This document shows, piece by piece, positions 4,613 through 7,309 of a stretch of 7,309 bases of DNA. A model generated the notes under the pieces. That model worked only from the letters and a program-made list of their open reading frames with translations. It had not been told where the DNA came from and made no database searches. The position numbers and the translations under genes were made by a program. The DNA comes from Bacillaceae bacterium (GTDB lineage Bacteria; Bacillota; Bacilli; Bacillales_A; Planococcaceae). How positions within the stretch are numbered: the stretch's first letter is position 1; each line of letters opens with the position of its first letter. Where the stretch lies: NCBI GenBank assembly GCA_030149685.1, contig JASLGI010000028.1, positions 1 through 7,309 on the forward strand, in the 5' to 3' direction.

Positions 4613-6343
4613 TTATAATCCTCGGTCTAGCTCATAAAGACGACGATAACGTTCATTTGTTTGTAATAACTCTTCATGCGTTCCTAAAATCGCAATCTCC
4701 CCTTCGTCCATAAATAAGACGCGGTCCATTTTTTCAATTCCTGTTAAATGGTGAGTAATCCAAATGACGGTTTTATCTCCGAGTGCATTGAGCATCGTTT
4801 GTACGAGATCATATTCTGTATCAGGATCAAGTCCGACAGTTGGCTCATCTAAAATAACGATCGGTGTATCTTTTACTAAAATACGCGATAACGCGATACG
4901 TTGACGTTCGCCTCCTGAGAAACGTTGACCTGTTTCTTCCATTTGTGTATCTAGTTGCTTCGGTAATGATGAAATATAGTCTCCTAAACCGACAGAGTCA
5001 ACGATCTTTTCGATTTCTTCACGTGGTACGTCGTGATTACCGAGTCGAATATTATTTTCAACAGAAGTTGCGAATAAATACGGCTTCTGATTCAGTACAC
5101 TAATCGACTCGTAAATACCATCGCCATATTGGGTCGGATCTTGTCCATCAATACGTACTTGACCTTCTACTGGCGTTAAGTTTCCGAGAATGAGCTGAAT
5201 CAATGTTGACTTTCCTGCACCACTTTTTCCGAGTACAGCAATCTTCTCGCCATAAGGTATTTTCAATGTTACATCATTTACTGCTTTTTTACCCTCTTCT
5301 GTATAACGATAAGTTGCTCCTTGAATATCAATGGCAGGACGTTCAAAGTTCGGTTCAACGACTTGTTCTTTCGTTTCTGCTGGAGCAAATGTTTCAATTT
5401 CATCGAGTCGACGGAATGATTCTTCATACACAGGAATACGTTCTACTGCGTGTGAAATGGGGATCATCCCTTCAAGTATTGGCATAACAACGAGTGTAAA
5501 CGCTGCGATATATGTTGGAGCGATAACACCTTCAGCCGCTTGAAAACCTGCCCATATACCGACAACAACGACTAAAACACCTGTAAATACTTGCAATTGA
5601 AACTGACGTGTTTGATGCCAATAATCAAGTTTTCGTTCAGATGCATCACTTTTACGTGCATCCTCTAAAAATGTTGAAACGAATTCTTTTTGACGTCCAC
5701 TAATGATCCAATCGCTCACACCTAAAATTGCATCCGTGTACGTTTTGTACAGATGAGCATGTTGCTCTTTTGACGCTTTTTGATGTTTCTTTAAAAAGTA
5801 CAATGAAATGAGTGGGTAAATAAATACGACGACACTTAAACAGAGCGCCATAAATATTGCAAAGACCCAATCAAAGACCGCAAGCCAAATGACAGCGAAC
5901 ATAAAGATGAACAGACCGATCATCGTAGGGAAAATCGTACGAATATAAACGTCCTGTAAATGCTCGATATCATCAGATAATGCTCCGAGCAAATCACCTG
6001 TTTTAAATTTAGAACGGATGAATAATGCTTGTGGTTCTAACGCTCGATAAAGAGATAATCGCATATCTGCTAATACTTTTAATACTGCATCATGCCCTAA
6101 TAAATTCTCTAAATATCGAAGAACCGAACGAGAAATACCGAATGCACGTACCATCACAATCGGCACATAAACGAGTAGAATCGTTTCAGGCTTTTCTGAT
6201 GCCCGTGTAATTAAATAACCTGACGTATATGTTAATGCTGCTGCTGATAGTAAAGCTAATGTTCCTAAAATAATCGTCATCAGCATTAAAGAACTATATT
6301 TCTTCATATACGGTTTCACATAAGTTTCTACATAATAACTCAA
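4613..6343 (-). CDS. cydC: ABC transporter subunit CydC, cytochrome bd assembly
   Basis: CydC pairs with CydD to form a heterodimeric ABC exporter in the membrane, needed for assembly of cytochrome bd quinol oxidase; the E. coli complex is linked to thiol export and heme handling. The 576-residue protein has about six membrane segments (approximately 20-40, 54-72, 139-158, 160-183, 252-272 and 276-295), then an ATPase domain. That domain shows Walker A GKSGAGKST (372-380), Q-loop Gln419, signature FSGGERQR (475-482), Walker B VILDEPT (496-502) and the switch His in ITHHL (529-533), so the ATPase appears intact. The start is TTG at 6343, behind AAAGGAGG with a 6-base spacer. It overlaps the cydD stop by four bases (TTGA), implying translational coupling. 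cydA and cydB are not in the window but would be expected upstream of cydD. Confidence 0.93.
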   Translation of the reverse strand: MSYYVETYVKPYMKKYSSLMLMTIILGTLALLSAAALTYTSGYLITRASEKPETILLVYVPIVMVRAFGISRSVLRYLENLLGHDAVLKVLADMRLSLYRALEPQALFIRSKFKTGDLLGALSDDIEHLQDVYIRTIFPTMIGLFIFMFAVIWLAVFDWVFAIFMALCLSVVVFIYPLISLYFLKKHQKASKEQHAHLYKTYTDAILGVSDWIISGRQKEFVSTFLEDARKSDASERKLDYWHQTRQFQLQVFTGVLVVVVGIWAGFQAAEGVIAPTYIAAFTLVVMPILEGMIPISHAVERIPVYEESFRRLDEIETFAPAETKEQVVEPNFERPAIDIQGATYRYTEEGKKAVNDVTLKIPYGEKIAVLGKSGAGKSTLIQLILGNLTPVEGQVRIDGQDPTQYGDGIYESISVLNQKPYLFATSVENNIRLGNHDVPREEIEKIVDSVGLGDYISSLPKQLDTQMEETGQRFSGGERQRIALSRILVKDTPIVILDEPTVGLDPDTEYDLVQTMLNALGDKTVIWITHHLTGIEKMDRVLFMDEGEIAILGTHEELLQTNERYRRLYELDRGL

Positions 6344-7309
6344 CGGATTCCTCCTTTCCGGTGAGCTTCAATAAGTGTCGCATACGTTCCACCTTTTGCT
6401 AATAACTCTTCATGTGTTCCACGCTCCACAATTTCTCCTTGGTCCATTACGAGAATCGTATCCATATTTTTCATCCAATGAAGACGGTGTGTTGCAAAGA
6501 AGACGAGTTTATCTTCTAATAGTGGAACTAAAATTTCTTTAATATCATGTTCTGTCTCAATGTCTAAATGTGCCGTTGGTTCATCAAAAATTAAAATCGA
6601 ACTCTTCTGTAACAAAGTTCGCGCAACAGCGACACGTTGTTCTTCTCCTCCACTTAACTCACGACCACCGTGACCGATTTCCTCATCTAAACCGTTTGGT
6701 AACTCATTGATAAGGTTCGTCAGTCCTACACGCTCGACAGCTTCCATCACTTCTTCACGTGTAGCTTCAGGTGCATAAAACCGTAAGTTCTCTAACATCG
6801 TCGTTGAGAAAATTGTCGGATGTTGTGGGATGTAAGACATTTGCTGCTGCCAACTAGGTGTCGTTAAATGTGGCACTTCTACACCATCGATTGTAAATGT
6901 TCCTTTTTCATTTTGAGCAAATCCTGATAAAACTGAAATCAATGTCGACTTTCCTGCTCCTGACACACCAACAATCCCTACTTTTTCATTGCCTTTCACT
7001 TCAAATGAAAGATTTTTTAGCAATTGTTGCTCTTCATCTCCGAGTTTCGTAATATTCGATGCACGTAGAACACTATCTTTTGTCCACGTTGGAACTTTGG
7101 CATCGACTTGTTCACGATCGGAAGTGTCTGCTAAAATCCCTCGAATTTCATTTCCTGCATCTTGACCATCCACTGTTGCGTGGAAGTCGCTTCCTAATTC
7201 ACGTACAGGTAAGAAATATTCAGGCGCTAAAATTAAAATTGCTAATGCTGGTTCAAGCATTACTGTTCCATTGATTAACCGGAATCCGAGAAAAACAGCA
7301 ACAATCGCT
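6340..7309 (-). CDS. cydD: ABC transporter subunit CydD, C-terminal part
   Basis: CydD is the partner of CydC in the exporter required for cytochrome bd assembly. The window holds the last 322 residues; the reading frame stays open to base 7309, so the 5' part, including most of the membrane domain, is missing. An internal Met codon at 7260 is not the true start, because the in-frame residues before it (AVFLGFRLINGTV) continue the membrane domain into LEPALAILILAPEYFLPVRELG, which is typical of CydD. Counting from the first visible codon, Walker A GVSGAGKST is at 114-122, Q-loop Gln162 in IPQHP, signature LSGGEEQR at 219-226, Walker B LIFDEPT at 239-245 and switch His274 in THRL. All ATPase motifs look intact. 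Its TGA stop overlaps the cydC TTG. Confidence 0.92.
   Translation of the reverse strand, partial: AIVAVFLGFRLINGTVMLEPALAILILAPEYFLPVRELGSDFHATVDGQDAGNEIRGILADTSDREQVDAKVPTWTKDSVLRASNITKLGDEEQQLLKNLSFEVKGNEKVGIVGVSGAGKSTLISVLSGFAQNEKGTFTIDGVEVPHLTTPSWQQQMSYIPQHPTIFSTTMLENLRFYAPEATREEVMEAVERVGLTNLINELPNGLDEEIGHGGRELSGGEEQRVAVARTLLQKSSILIFDEPTAHLDIETEHDIKEILVPLLEDKLVFFATHRLHWMKNMDTILVMDQGEIVERGTHEELLAKGGTYATLIEAHRKGGIR
6350..6357 (-). promoter_or_regulatory. Ribosome-binding site for cydC inside the cydD end
   Basis: On the minus strand a complete AAAGGAGG lies within the last codons of cydD (encoding KGG) and is 6 bases from the cydC TTG start. It supports that start and coupled translation of the two subunits. 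Confidence 0.85.

Noticed and set aside
7059..7274. Plus-strand open frame antisense to cydD
   Set aside because: Composition is dominated by H, L and R, and it lies fully opposite a conserved CydD coding region, so it is a shadow frame.
1..7309. A hidden novel system (defence island, mobile element, CRISPR, toxin-antitoxin)
   Set aside because: All long frames are recognisable core-metabolism or transporter genes, with normal spacing, promoters and terminators. There is no transposase, integrase, repeat array or orphan small-gene pair.

Overview
The window comes from a low-GC Gram-positive chromosome, most likely a member of the Bacillales. The evidence is AAGGAGG-type ribosome-binding sites, sigma-A promoters with 17-base spacers, hairpin plus T-tract terminators, a CcpA-type cre site, and proteins closely resembling Bacillus QueF, YsdC, ArgF and CydCD. 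A free-standing meso-diaminopimelate dehydrogenase suggests a relative of Lysinibacillus, Ureibacillus or the Planococcaceae rather than B. subtilis, but that placement is only a guess. I see no mobile element, CRISPR array, tRNA or rRNA gene, phage gene or defence system. This reads as ordinary core and metabolic chromosome.

Layout. Bases 1-92 are the first 30 codons of a citrate/2-methylcitrate synthase on the minus strand. Bases 93-530 are a long gene-free region that includes its upstream control region, with a near-consensus cre site and several short repeats. Next on the minus strand is queF (preQ1 synthesis), preceded by a sigma-A promoter and a class I preQ1 riboswitch; the gene starts at TTG and ends at a strong terminator. 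The plus strand then carries three single-gene units: ddh (meso-DAP dehydrogenase), a ysdC-like M42 aminopeptidase and argF (ornithine carbamoyltransferase). Each has its own terminator. ysdC and argF have clear sigma-A promoters, while the ddh promoter is weaker. A perfect 16-bp hairpin with A and T tracts at both ends separates argF from the convergent cydDC pair. cydC is complete, and its TTG start overlaps the cydD stop; cydD runs off the right edge.

How the genes work together. The window is a set of independent housekeeping units: propionate or citrate metabolism, queuosine precursor synthesis, lysine/meso-DAP synthesis, peptide turnover, arginine metabolism, and the ABC exporter needed to assemble cytochrome bd oxidase. 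The most informative non-coding elements are the preQ1 riboswitch, the cre-containing upstream region and the argF promoter with its AT-rich inverted repeat. Several start codons need care: queF and cydC use TTG behind good ribosome-binding sites, whereas ysdC and argF are best started at ATG codons slightly inside their longest open frames.
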